Both the position numbers and the translations under genes were made by a program. Shown here piece after piece: positions 1-7,748 of a DNA stretch of 64,000 nt (within the stretch, counting starts at the first letter, position 1; each line of letters begins with the position of its first letter). Origin of the DNA: Hyphomicrobiales bacterium (GTDB lineage: Bacteria; Pseudomonadota; Alphaproteobacteria; Rhizobiales; Rhizobiaceae); contig JAJFHU010000003.1 of assembly GCA_021775455.1 (NCBI GenBank), positions 1-64,000 on the forward strand. Direction: 5' to 3'. Below the pieces are notes generated by a model. It had not been told where the DNA came from and made no database searches. It worked only from the letters and a program-made list of their open reading frames with translations.

Positions 1-287
1 TAATGAGTTTCACCGTTAATTTTCACATAGACCTCATCCAGATGCCACCTCCAGTTTGAGTAGGCTCTAAGTTGCTGGATCCGTTTTTGCTTTATGTCGG
101 CTGCAAACATTGGACCGAACCTATTCCACCAATAACGTATGCTTTCGTGAGAAATGTCGATGCCTCGTTCATGTAGTAAATCTTCTACATTTCGAAGCGA
201 GAGTGGGAATCGAACATACAACATCACGGCAAGCCGGATGATTTCTGGTGATGAATTAAAGTAGCGGAATGGGTTAGATTTGGTCAT
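1..287 (-). CDS. IS6-family transposase, N-terminal part (partial)
   Basis: The reading frame opens at ATG (287) and is still open at base 1, giving about 95 residues. It shows the usual IS6 N-terminal order: a zinc-finger or helix-turn-helix region containing SPEIIRLAVMLYVRFPLSLR, then DLLHERGIDISHESIRYWW, then the first catalytic aspartate in WHLDEVYVKING. The DDE core beyond that aspartate is outside the window. The last 190 or so bases match the copy at 4557-4803 with only a few differences, whereas the first 90 or so bases are clearly more diverged. This suggests recombination between related copies. Confidence 0.8.
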   Translation of the reverse strand, partial: MTKSNPFRYFNSSPEIIRLAVMLYVRFPLSLRNVEDLLHERGIDISHESIRYWWNRFGPMFAADIKQKRIQQLRAYSNWRWHLDEVYVKINGETH

Positions 288-343
288 ATGCCTAGATTAA
301 ATTCTTGTCTTGTTTGAAACAAGCGGTTTAGTCTGACAATGCC
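1..343 (-). mobile_element. IS6-like element, type A, 5' part, running off the left edge
   Basis: This is the 5' end of an IS6-like insertion sequence read on the minus strand. Its terminal repeat begins at 343 on the minus strand (GGCATTGTCAGACTAAACC) and the element continues beyond base 1. A near-identical transposase 5' half lies in the opposite orientation at 4557-4803, so the two copies enclose the 4.2 kb between them with their 5' ends facing inwards. The insertion point lies inside the neighbouring kinase gene, which now stops within the IS terminus. Because the other end is outside the window, intactness and target duplication cannot be judged. Confidence 0.8.
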
Positions 344-1665
344 GCTAAAAGCTTTGCAGTCCGGCGATCGCACGCTTCCAAAAAAGCCGCATCGAGAATT
401 ACTGAATGCCCTTGTGTGAGTATGGCCTCAGCTTTTTCAAGCATGAGCGAATATATTTCCGTCCTTGCAGATGGGCGATAAGCCTTGGATGGTAACGGGT
501 CATTTTCATCGACATCCCAAAGATTTTTTCTCTCAATATCGCTGCGAATAACAACTGCTCCAGGGGTGCATCCGATTTCAGATGCAAGTGCAGCAGCGAG
601 TGTGGATTTTCCGGTCCCGGAAAATCCACCAACAGCAACGAGGGTTGGGATTGCTGGTTCGAGATACAAATTGGCTTCTGAAATATATCGGCCAGCTTCT
701 CCTTCAAGTTGGCTTCCTTTTGATGGATTTTGTGTGATGGACTGAATGTTGACCATCGAACGAATTGCGGCCCGCAAACCCAGGAACAAAGGAAGTATTC
801 TGAACCCGGACGGAATTGTTAATGGGAAGGCACGGTTGAGATAACTGTTAAAAACTATATTTGCTTTAGATTTCAAGCCCACATGAATTAAATCCATTAA
901 TAAAAATGCGAAGTCATAGATGACATCGACTGTCGCCAGTTGCTCATCAAATTCGAGAGCATCAAACAAGGTTGGAACTTCATCAATTAGAACAATGTTG
1001 TTTAAGTGAAGATCGCCATGACACCGCCGGATCAAACCGCTCTTCGCTCGTTGATCAAGGAGCGGCTCTATTTGATCCAGCATTTGATGTGCTCGAATGC
1101 TAAAATTTTGAAATTCACTACATAACAAGTCCTGGCTACAGGCTCTAGAAAAACTTAGTATTTCGTCAATTATTATGGAAACTCTCGAGGTTCCATCTAT
1201 GCTGCTACATGGCGGTAATTGATTGTGATAATCAGCAATCACGTTGCCAAGATTTGCCGCAAGCCCGTCGTCAAATTTTGAGCTTTCGGTCAGGTTCTTT
1301 AAGATGTCTTTTTCCGGAAATCGGCGCATATGAACTGCCCATTCAATAGGCTCACCACTGCCATCGATTGCCAAATTTCCAGCAGGTTCTTTTGTGATTG
1401 GCTTCACACCGATGTAGATGGAGGGCGCTCTCGGATAATTGATATGAAACTCTCGTTCACAAGCCACCTTTCGCTTCTTCAGGGTCGAAAAATTCATGTA
1501 AGGATATTTGACCGGCAATTTGATCTTGTAGACATCCGATCGTCCAAGAAACACCATTGATCCATGACTAGTAATGATATCAATCTGTTTTGTATCATCG
1601 CCATAATTATTCGCGTCACGCAGTAGGCTCACCACTTCAGCATGCACCTTGACTTGGTTGCCCAT
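328..1665 (-). pseudogene. APH-like kinase / P-loop kinase fusion, 3' end removed by IS
   Basis: The protein is 445 residues long. The N-terminal two thirds resemble aminoglycoside phosphotransferase-fold kinases, with the catalytic loop CHGDLHLNNIV followed by FDALEFDEQLATVDVIYDFA. The C-terminal third is a P-loop kinase domain with a Walker A motif GGFSGTGKSTLAAAL. This two-domain architecture is known as the bifunctional APH/ATP-binding protein family (COG2187 plus COG0645), usually a little over 500 residues; its substrate is not established. The frame runs into the terminal repeat of the IS at 343, and the last few residues and the stop codon are IS-derived, so roughly 70 C-terminal residues are missing. 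The first domain might still fold, but the gene is best treated as broken. Confidence 0.8.
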
Positions 1666-1774
1666 TACAGCTCCTTCAGATTTAATCTGGCGGATTGTTG
1701 CTGACTATTAATCAAAGCCTTTGATGATTTACTGAGACTTTCAAAGTTATGAGTTGCAACATGTGATCCTGATT

Positions 1775-2188
1775 TTACCTGACTATGTAAACGGAACACT
1801 TCGCATGCAGTGCTACAAAGCCTGCATTGGAAGAGAATAAATATTCCAGTATTCTAGGAATATGTGAGGCCATCACAATAAGATCGGCACCAATTTCTTC
1901 AGCTGTACCAACTAGAACTCCACCAAGATCAGCAGGAACATCTACATCTACAATACTTTTGGCAGCAACAGGAAGATTGTTTTTATCAGATAGGTCGGCT
2001 GCGAATTTTTCCAGTTTGGATGTGTACTCTTCTGGGGCTTTTGCAACTTGCGTTAGTACCGATTCTGTTACACCGATAATTGTCATTGAAGCATTATCAG
2101 CTTTAGCAAGTTTCACAGCAACATCTATCGCTTCTTGCAGGGTATCAACATGCGCCAAGTCCACAGGAATCATTATTGAACTTACCAT
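1775..2188 (-). CDS. universal stress protein, UspA family
   Basis: This is a 137-residue single-domain Usp protein. The start ATG at 2188 is preferred over an upstream in-frame start because AGGGAG lies at the right distance before it and the family's opening beta strand begins there (SSIMIPVDLAHVD). The C-terminal part contains DLIVMASHIPRILEYLFSSN and ends in the usual CSVYIVR strand. The region where ATP-binding members have G-x2-G-x9-G(S/T) reads SSNAGFVALHAKC, so nucleotide binding is uncertain. It is divergent from the second usp gene at 2426, with an FNR-type box between them, which suggests induction at low oxygen. Confidence 0.85.
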   Translation of the reverse strand: MVSSIMIPVDLAHVDTLQEAIDVAVKLAKADNASMTIIGVTESVLTQVAKAPEEYTSKLEKFAADLSDKNNLPVAAKSIVDVDVPADLGGVLVGTAEEIGADLIVMASHIPRILEYLFSSNAGFVALHAKCSVYIVR

Positions 2189-2352
2189 TTCCGCAACTCC
2201 CTGGTTATTGAAACCAACCAAGATTTGCACGATATCGGGTCAAAGCCATTGATCTATGGCAATACCGTTGGTTTATGATCAACCACCATCTGATGATGTC
2301 TGATATGTGCAAATTGCTAACCCAACTGCCCAGATTGAATAGGTCCGGAGAG

Positions 2353-2366
2353 TTGATCTCAATCAA
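2353..2366. promoter_or_regulatory. FNR/Anr-type box
   Basis: The sequence TTGATCTCAATCAA is a perfect match to the FNR-family palindrome TTGAT-N4-ATCAA. It lies 60 bases before the usp start at 2426 and about 165 bases before the divergent usp start at 2188. Its position best fits activation of the rightward gene in the absence of oxygen, with possible control of both genes. Confidence 0.8.
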
Positions 2367-2425
2367 TCAAACAAGTCGAATTCAAGCTAATATGTTAAAA
2401 TCAAGTCAATGATTAGGAACAGACC

Positions 2426-2836
2426 ATGTACAAAAATATTCTGGTTCCAGTAGCGCTGGATCATGGCTCAAAATCCAAGACACCTATTGAAATCGCCAAA
2501 TGCCTGTTGGCTGATGGTGGGAAAATTACGCTACTTAACATAATCAATAAAATTCCAGGTTACGTTGAACTTGAACTGCCAAAGGAAACTCAACTTAATT
2601 GGATCAAGGAATCTCAAACAGAATTAGAAGGTTTGGCAAGGGACAATTATCCTAAGGCTCAGTGTAAAGTTTTTGAGGGGCATCCAAATCAAGGTATTCT
2701 CGACTACGCCAACGAGATGGAAATTGACTGTATTGTCATGGCGTCGCATAAACCCGGATTACAAGACTATCTAATTGGCTCTACTGCAGCTCGTGTAGTG
2801 CGTCATGCCAAGTGTGCCGTCCACATAGTTCGCTGA
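2426..2836 (+). CDS. universal stress protein, UspA family (nucleotide-binding type)
   Basis: The protein has 136 residues. It opens with MYKNILVPVALDHGSKS, the first beta strand and the nucleotide-pocket Asp of the family, and ends with CIVMASHKPGLQDYLIGSTA followed by ARVVRHAKCAVHIVR. The G-S-T-A-x-x-V-x-R-H arrangement near the C-terminus is that of ATP-binding Usp proteins of the UspF/UspG kind. The upstream FNR-type box and the neighbouring hemN suggest a role in adaptation to oxygen limitation. The exact function is not predictable from sequence. Confidence 0.88.
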   Translation: MYKNILVPVALDHGSKSKTPIEIAKCLLADGGKITLLNIINKIPGYVELELPKETQLNWIKESQTELEGLARDNYPKAQCKVFEGHPNQGILDYANEMEIDCIVMASHKPGLQDYLIGSTAARVVRHAKCAVHIVR

Positions 2837-2922
2837 GTATTTGACACATTTTGTAGTTCACACATTATATCAACTGCGCACCCAAGAACCACCTCACCCA
2901 AAAGTTTGGCAAGTACCTCTTC

Positions 2923-2960
2923 AGTGACAATGCCCAACACCAAGTTAACGTGACAATGTC
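2923..2960. repeat. relic IS6-like terminal repeats
   Basis: Two short matches to the IS ends seen elsewhere lie in the gap between usp and hemN. One is GTGACAATGCC at 2923-2933. The other is GTTAACGTGACAATGTC at 2944-2960, which differs by two bases from the type B end GTTAACTTGACAATGCC. No transposase remnant lies between them. They are probably a scar of earlier insertion and excision. Confidence 0.45.
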
Positions 2961-3002
2961 TATTTGCGGACATACAGCAATCTTGATATGACCTCCGCTT
3001 TT

Positions 3003-4355
3003 CTACGCAGCTTTCGCGTGGGTTCTGCCGCTGCACTCCAGGTACTCATCGAAACAAGCGGCAACTTGGCGAATGATGAATCTCATGTCCTTGTCGACGG
3101 CGATTTTTCCGCTCTGGATTTCCACTAATCCATCGTCAACGAGATTGTTCAGCTTTTCATTGCCCCGCAACAAATTGCTGCTATCTACACGGTAGGATGC
3201 GCAGATTTGATCGACATCCACTTCAAAATCACACATTAACCTCTCAATGATGGTAGCCCGAAGTCGGTCGGCTGTGCTCAATCGATAGCCTTTGGTGGTT
3301 GCTAGATCGCCGCGGCCAATCGCTTCGGCATATCTGCCCAATGCAACATTATTTTGGACGTATCCTTTTTCAAAGCAGCCTATTGAAGAAGCGCCTAAAC
3401 CAATTAATGTTTCACAAGTATCGGTGGTGTAGCCTTGGAAATTTCGGTGCAAGCGCCCTTCTTCCTGGGCAATTGCCAAGGCATCACCTGGTAGTGCAAA
3501 GTGATCAAGACCAATATGCACATAGCCGGCTGCAACAAGCGTGTTAGCGATGGCCTCGGCCTGTTCATAACGCTCTTTGCCGTGGGGTAGTGTGATTTCG
3601 TTGATAATCCGCTGGTGTTTCTTGAAAGTCGGAATGTGGGCATACCCAAAAACGGAAAATCGATTTGGCCGCATTGCCAATGCCTGACAGGTTGTTCGAA
3701 TGCAGGATTGAACGCTTTGATGCGGCAACCCATAGATCAGGTCAAAATTGATTTTTTTGATGCCAGCATTCGATAAGTCAGACACCGCCATTTGGGTTTG
3801 CTCAATTGTCTGAATGCGATTGATAGCTTTTTGCACAACTGGGTCGAAGCTTTGAACGCCAAGACTTGCCCGATTTACACCGGATTTTCCAAGCGCATCT
3901 GCCATTTCGGCACTCAGCGTACGCGGGTCAATTTCGATGGCGGTATCTGTGAAGTCAGTTATTTCGAAGTTCTCCCGCAGTCGCGCCATCAACTTCAGGA
4001 AGTTTGAAGGCCCTATGATCGAGGGTGTACCGCCACCAAAATGAATATGCCCGGCCTGTGCTGATCTACCAATTGTCGATGCAGTAATATCGATTTCTCG
4101 TTGAAGCGTCGAAAGGTAACGGTCAATTGGGGTTTCGCGGAGTGTAACCTTGGTATGGCATCCGCAATACCAGCACATGGAGCGACAAAACGGTATATGC
4201 AGATACAACGACACGGGTTTTGTCGCCGGAATGCTTGAAAGCCAATCCCGATAAATGGTCGCGTCAATTTGGTTGGTGAAATTGGGGGCCGTCGGGTAAC
4301 TGGTATAGCGGGGCAATCTCTTTTCGGAATATTTTTTCAGCATTGTTTTGCGCAT
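3003..4355 (-). CDS. hemN: oxygen-independent coproporphyrinogen III oxidase
   Basis: This radical-SAM enzyme decarboxylates coproporphyrinogen III to protoporphyrinogen IX without oxygen, and is needed for heme synthesis during anaerobic growth. The N-terminal motif RLPRYTSYPTAPNF and the cluster motif CRSMCWYCGCHTK (C-x3-C-x2-C-x-C) are diagnostic of true HemN rather than HemW-like relatives. They are followed by HFGGGTPS and a C-terminal HemN domain. In-frame start options are GTG at 4364 and ATG at 4355 and 4343; none has a strong ribosome binding site, and 4355 is chosen as the first ATG. An FNR-like site lies upstream. It would supply heme to the nitrate reductase and cytochromes encoded in this window. 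Confidence 0.93.
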   Translation of the reverse strand: MRKTMLKKYSEKRLPRYTSYPTAPNFTNQIDATIYRDWLSSIPATKPVSLYLHIPFCRSMCWYCGCHTKVTLRETPIDRYLSTLQREIDITASTIGRSAQAGHIHFGGGTPSIIGPSNFLKLMARLRENFEITDFTDTAIEIDPRTLSAEMADALGKSGVNRASLGVQSFDPVVQKAINRIQTIEQTQMAVSDLSNAGIKKINFDLIYGLPHQSVQSCIRTTCQALAMRPNRFSVFGYAHIPTFKKHQRIINEITLPHGKERYEQAEAIANTLVAAGYVHIGLDHFALPGDALAIAQEEGRLHRNFQGYTTDTCETLIGLGASSIGCFEKGYVQNNVALGRYAEAIGRGDLATTKGYRLSTADRLRATIIERLMCDFEVDVDQICASYRVDSSNLLRGNEKLNNLVDDGLVEIQSGKIAVDKDMRFIIRQVAACFDEYLECSGRTHAKAA

Positions 4356-4420
4356 TGTTGGCACCGGTTTTCTTAAAGCGATATGGTTGGTAGCGATGCA
4401 TTATCTAAATGCCGGTGACA

Positions 4421-4434
4421 TTGCGCTAGATCAA
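4421..4434. promoter_or_regulatory. imperfect FNR-type box upstream of hemN
   Basis: On the minus strand the sequence reads TTGATCTAGCGCAA: one perfect half site (TTGAT), a 4-base spacer and a degenerate half (CGCAA). It sits about 65 bases before the hemN start. FNR-type control of hemN is well known in proteobacteria, so the placement supports the assignment, although the match is not perfect. Confidence 0.5.
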
Positions 4435-4499
4435 TTTTACCCATATTGGCAAATGAGTTGGCACCATTCCTCCAATCCTGCGTAACGATTGAGTTCGAA

Positions 4500-4803
4500 G
4501 GCATTGTCAGAGGAAACCGACTTGAAACGTCAGGCACGCCCTCATAGCATTTCTTGATGAGGAATCCTTTCCGTTATTTCAAGACGTCACCCGAGATCAT
4601 CCGACTTGCAATGATGCTGTATGTTCGATTCCCACTCTCACTTCGAAATGTAGAAGATTTACTGCATGAACGAGGCATAGACATTTCTCACGAAAGCATA
4701 CGTTATTGGTGGAATAGGTTCGGTCCAATGTTTGCAGCCGACATAAAGCAAAAACGGATCCAGCAACTTAGAGCCTACTCAAACTGGAGGTGGCATCTGG
4801 ACG
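4500..4803 (+). mobile_element. IS6-like element, type A, 5' fragment
   Basis: The fragment starts with the terminal sequence GGCATTGTCAGAGGAAAC at 4500 and carries the transposase N-terminus from ATG at 4557 (MRNPFRYFKTSPEI onward). The frame is cut after WHLD at the point where the type B element begins at 4804. From about 4620 it is almost identical to the minus-strand copy at 1-287, but its first part is closer to the fragment at 6334-6429. This mosaic is what recombination between IS copies would produce. No 3' part of this copy is found on the far side of the type B element, so a deletion accompanied or followed that insertion. Confidence 0.8.
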
Positions 4804-5609
4804 GGCATTGACAAGTTAACTCGCTGGACTGGATTTATCAGTGGCGTTAGCGTCGTTGGATGACAAAGATTTCCTACAAACGTCACCGTTTTCCACCACT
4901 GGTTATCCAACAGGCGGTCTGGCGGTATTTCCGATTCACGTTGAGTTTTCGTGACGTGGAAGATCTACTGGCTGAGCGAGGATTGGATATTTCCTACGAA
5001 AGCATTCGGTACTGGGTTCTGAAGTTTGGGAAACAATATGCTCGGAAAGTCGACTGCAGAAGGCCACTCCCGAATTGCCGGTGACATCTTGATGAAGTGT
5101 TTGTCACAAATAATGGCAAGAGAATGTATCTATGGCGCGCAGTTGATGATGAAAGCGAGATTCTGGAAGTTTTGGTTCAGTCACGTTGAAACAAGAAGGC
5201 TGCATGCAAGTTGATGAGGAAGTTGTTGAAAAAACAAGGCTTTTTGCCGTCCACAATTGTAACAGATAGACTACCTTCATACGGTGCTGTGTTAAGGGAA
5301 TTGGGTCTTTCCAGGTGCCACGACTTTGGCGGTAGGATGAACAACCGAGCAGAAAATTCACATCAACCAATCAGGCGACAAGAGCGGAAAATGCAACGCT
5401 TCAAGTCTGCCGGTTCAGCACAACGTTTTCTCTCCGTTCATTCTTCTATCTACAACCACTTCAATATCCAACGTCATCTGATTTCACGAAACACACTTCG
5501 CCAGTTTCGCAATGCCGCCACAGCGGAATGGCGAGATGTGGCGAGGGCCGCGTAAAGGATTTAAGCAAATCAATTCCACGCGATCTTACGAAGTTAACTT
5601 GTCAATGCC
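4804..5609 (+). mobile_element. IS6-like element, type B, complete ends (806 bp)
   Basis: Perfect 18-base inverted repeats bound the element: GGCATTGACAAGTTAACT at 4804-4821 and its complement at 5592-5609. The size and the single transposase gene fit the IS6 family. The flanking 8-mers (TCTGGACG before, CTCATGCC after) do not match, so there is no target duplication. The left flank is another IS fragment and the right flank is the end of higA. That pattern fits IS6-type replicative events that delete adjacent DNA. The transposase gene inside carries two stop codons, so this copy cannot move without help. Confidence 0.85.
4860..5555 (+). pseudogene. IS6-family transposase with two nonsense mutations
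   Basis: The frame is continuous at about 230 codons and shows the whole IS6 transposase: FPPLVIQQAVWRYFRFTLSF, DLLAERGLDISYESIRYW, HLDEVFVTNNGKRMYLWRAV with the first catalytic Asp, IVTDRLPSYGAVLRELG with the second Asp, and NNRAENSHQPIRRQERKMQR with the catalytic Glu. Two in-frame TGA codons interrupt it. One is at 5082-5084, where the family has Trp before HLDE (TGG to TGA). The other is at 5187-5189, within VQSR-NKKAACKL, where Arg is usual (CGA to TGA). No frameshift is needed to read through. All catalytic residues are retained, so inactivation looks recent. Confidence 0.85.
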
Positions 5610-5610
5610 C

Positions 5611-5964
5611 TCATGCCTCATGTGGTTCAATTTCCCTTTCAATCTTCTTGCGCAAATTCCAATCTGCAACATCGAGATCATATCGGGTTTGTAGATTGAT
5701 CCAGAACTCAGGCGATGTGCCAAAATAACGTCCAAAACGGAGTGCTGTATCTGTAGTTATTGATCGACGCCCTCGTGCAATGTCATTGGCTCTGGAGCGT
5801 GGTATCTTGATGGCATTTGCAAGCGCATAAACACTTAAATCCATCGGTATCAGAAACTCGTCACGCAAGATTTCTCCCGGATGAATGGTCGGCAATCGAC
5901 GGCCAGTCACCACGTCAGAAAAATCGATCTGATGGCTGTCAAGGTCTTCTCGTTTGATCGTCAT
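5611..5964 (-). CDS. higA: HigA-type antitoxin, XRE family
   Basis: The antitoxin has 117 residues. ATG at 5964 is chosen because AAGGAG lies 7 bases before it. The core matches HigA: IHPGEILRDEFLIPMDLS, a helix-turn-helix around ANAIKIPRSRANDIARGRRS, then TALRFGRYFGTSPEFWINLQ. HigA binds and neutralises the mRNA-cleaving toxin HigB and represses their shared operon. Here the toxin gene directly upstream is broken, so this may survive as an orphan antitoxin or repressor. The type B IS begins one base after its stop codon. Confidence 0.88.
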   Translation of the reverse strand: MTIKREDLDSHQIDFSDVVTGRRLPTIHPGEILRDEFLIPMDLSVYALANAIKIPRSRANDIARGRRSITTDTALRFGRYFGTSPEFWINLQTRYDLDVADWNLRKKIEREIEPHEA

Positions 5965-5974
5965 TGCTTGCTCC

Positions 5975-6202
5975 TTAATGATAGTCAACAATTTCTACAT
6001 TCCAGGCTTGATCAGTTCGCCATTCAAAACAAATCCGCCACTGATTGTTGATGCGGATGCTGTGTTGATTTTTCTGTTTCCACGTAAAGCTTCCAGACGA
6101 TTTGCAGGTGGAATTCGAAGATCATCAAGCCGCACAGCCGCATCAATCATTAGCAGCTTTGCCCGTGCACGTTTCTGGATTTGACCTGGTAAATCACGGA
6201 CC
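5975..6202 (-). pseudogene. higB: HigB-type toxin, N-terminus lost to IS and frameshifted
   Basis: The middle of RelE-fold HigB is recognisable: ARAKLLMIDAAVRLDDLRIP followed by PANRLEALRGNRK. After RK the frame is lost near 6066-6073. Restoring one base gives HSIRINNQWRICFEWRT and then DQAWNVEIVDYH and a stop at 5975, the standard HigB ending. The N-terminus is replaced by IS terminal sequence ending at 6203. Toxin-first order and the short gap to higA are as in canonical higBA. With both lesions the toxin should be inactive. Confidence 0.85.
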
Positions 6203-6333
6203 GGCATTGTCAAGTTAACTGGAATTACTGCAAAGTTTGGCAATCTCTAATTGGCCAGCTCCTGCAATTTCAATGATTTAGAAAACTCAAAAATCCCCAG
6301 AAATGGTCTATACATGATTAACTTGACAATGCC
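6203..6333. mobile_element. 131-bp MITE-like element with type B ends
   Basis: Inverted terminal repeats GGCATTGTCAAGTTAACT (6203-6220) and ATTAACTTGACAATGCC (ending at 6333) bound a short AT-rich interior that encodes nothing recognisable and does not match the subterminal sequence of the 806-bp type B element. One end truncates higB and the other truncates a type A IS fragment. There is no target duplication. It may be a non-autonomous derivative mobilised by an IS6-type transposase. Confidence 0.55.
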
Positions 6334-6486
6334 CACATTTCGAAGTGAAAGCGGAAAGCGAACGTACAGCATCACAGCAAGTCGGATGATTTCGGGTGAC
6401 GTCTTGAAATATCGAAAAGGATTCTTCATTAAGAAATGCCACGAGGCGTCTCTCGCAGATTCAAGCTAGTTTCCTCTGACAATGCC
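6334..6486 (-). mobile_element. IS6-like element, type A, 5' fragment
   Basis: The type A end reads GGCATTGTCAGAGGAAAC on the minus strand from 6486. It is followed by the transposase start at ATG 6429 (MKNPFRYFKTSPEIIRLAVM and LYVRFPLSLRNV), cut off where the 131-bp element begins. This is the third copy of this N-terminus in the first 6.5 kb. Its end lies 3 bases beyond the stop codon of the next gene, which it leaves intact. Confidence 0.75.
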
Positions 6487-6488
6487 TT

Positions 6489-6827
6489 TCACTTAGTCAG
6501 TGTCGCTGTATAAACTTCAGCTGATCCGGTTTGTTGGAAATTTCCTTCGTAGTCTGTACCCTTTTTTTGCATTGTCATTGTTGCACCGGGGAAATCTCCA
6601 CGTGCCTTGAAAACAAACGTCATGTCATCGATGGTTCCAGAGGGTTCGTACAGGTGACAGTCGCTTTGAAAACAATATGTTACAATTAGCGGCATTTCTG
6701 ACATGATTTCTAGTGAAGCATGAGCGCCGCCACTCCAAATACCCTGATAATGACTGTTGGCGAACGTTATCACCGGAGTTGCAAATGCGACCGAAGCCCC
6801 AATAATGGTTAGAAGCCATTGGTACAT
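6489..6827 (-). CDS. hypothetical secreted protein
   Basis: The protein has 112 residues. ATG at 6827 is chosen because GGAAG precedes it by 8 bases and a clear signal peptide follows (MYQWLLTIIGASVAFATPVI). The mature part contains a Cys pair (TYCFQSDCHLYEPSG) and stretches resembling a small beta-barrel (MTFVFKARGDFPGATMTMQK). I do not recognise the family. It is divergent from the membrane protein gene at 7169. Confidence 0.6.
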   Translation of the reverse strand: MYQWLLTIIGASVAFATPVITFANSHYQGIWSGGAHASLEIMSEMPLIVTYCFQSDCHLYEPSGTIDDMTFVFKARGDFPGATMTMQKKGTDYEGNFQQTGSAEVYTATLTK

Positions 6828-7168
6828 CTTTAGATCTTCCAATTCAGATCAAAACAATCTGTTCAGCAAGTTACTACAAGAGTGCTGCATTTCAAGCGTG
6901 AGTAGCAAATGCTGTCAAAGTATAAACGCGCCCAACATTATGACCGGCAATGTGAATTCAGAAGAAACGACCGACACACACTCGCCAACTGAAATTGGAT
7001 CAGCAGCGAAACTCCAATCATAGCGGGATGGTGCTAGTCGCTACCACTTGGAAACATATCACAATTGGCTTGATTTATAAACATGTCGGGTATGATATAG
7101 ATTTATGGCACGAATAATATTCGAGAAGCCAATCACTCCCGGGTTGTGATTTCAGCAGTTGGTGAGTG
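6828..7168. other. intergenic region, divergent promoters presumed
   Basis: These 341 bases separate two divergent genes. I see no coding sequence, IS end, FNR-type box or terminator that stands out. Promoters for both genes should lie here. Confidence 0.4.
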
Positions 7169-7660
7169 ATGAATTTTAGAACTGAGAAAAACATGGTTGA
7201 AGAAAATCGTACTGTTACTGGCATGCCTGAGTTCAATGTCATCGTATATTCTTTTCTTTTACATTTTGTGTGGGAGTTCATACAGGCACCGACATATGCA
7301 GGTATGGTAGAAAAAAACCATTGGGAAGGGATCAAGCTGTGCACATCAGCGACATTTGGAGATGTCGGCTTTGCACTTACGGCCTTTTGGATAACTGCAG
7401 TAGTAGCCCGGTCCAGAGAGTGGATGTCAAAACCAACCACCACTCAGGTTTTGGTGTTTCTGGCTGTTGGTGTCATTCTTACGGTCGGCTTCGAATACTA
7501 TTACACGAACATTTCTCTGCGTTGGACGTATTCGGAACTTATGCCGTTGGTTCCACCATTTGGAACCGGGTTAAGCCCACTACTTCAATGGCTCATTGTT
7601 CCCATGTTGGTAATTTGGTTCTCCAATCGAAAGCAAGAAAAAGTTGTTACTGAAAAATGA
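7169..7660 (+). CDS. hypothetical membrane protein
   Basis: The protein has 163 residues and about four hydrophobic segments: VIVYSFLLHFVWEFIQAPTY, ALTAFWITAVVA, VLVFLAVGVILTVGFEYYY and LLQWLIVPMLVIWF. Charged residues are few inside the membrane parts, and there is a Glu-Tyr-Tyr-Tyr cluster near the third segment. ATG at 7169 is chosen; an alternative is 7193. The family is not recognised with certainty. It precedes the copper ATPase on the same strand with a gap of about 140 bases that holds a separate CueR promoter, so it is probably not part of the copper regulon. Confidence 0.6.
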   Translation: MNFRTEKNMVEENRTVTGMPEFNVIVYSFLLHFVWEFIQAPTYAGMVEKNHWEGIKLCTSATFGDVGFALTAFWITAVVARSREWMSKPTTTQVLVFLAVGVILTVGFEYYYTNISLRWTYSELMPLVPPFGTGLSPLLQWLIVPMLVIWFSNRKQEKVVTEK

Positions 7661-7748
7661 CATGCCCCAATATGGGTCATACTTTATTGATTTGTGTCTA
7701 ATTGATCCCGAGTGCACTCCCTATTCAATCGCCCAACGATTTTTACTC

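Noticed and set aside
2231-2320. Second FNR-type box before the leftward usp gene
   Set aside because: TTGATCTATGGCAA and nearby TGATCAACC match only one half of the consensus.
4554-4811. Possible small intact gene of 85 residues
   Set aside because: It is only the 5' part of an IS6 transposase; its last residues come from the neighbouring IS end.
5995-6243. Intact 82-residue protein upstream of higA
   Set aside because: The frame begins within an IS end and leaves the HigB sequence after RK; the true HigB ending is in another frame, so it is a pseudogene.
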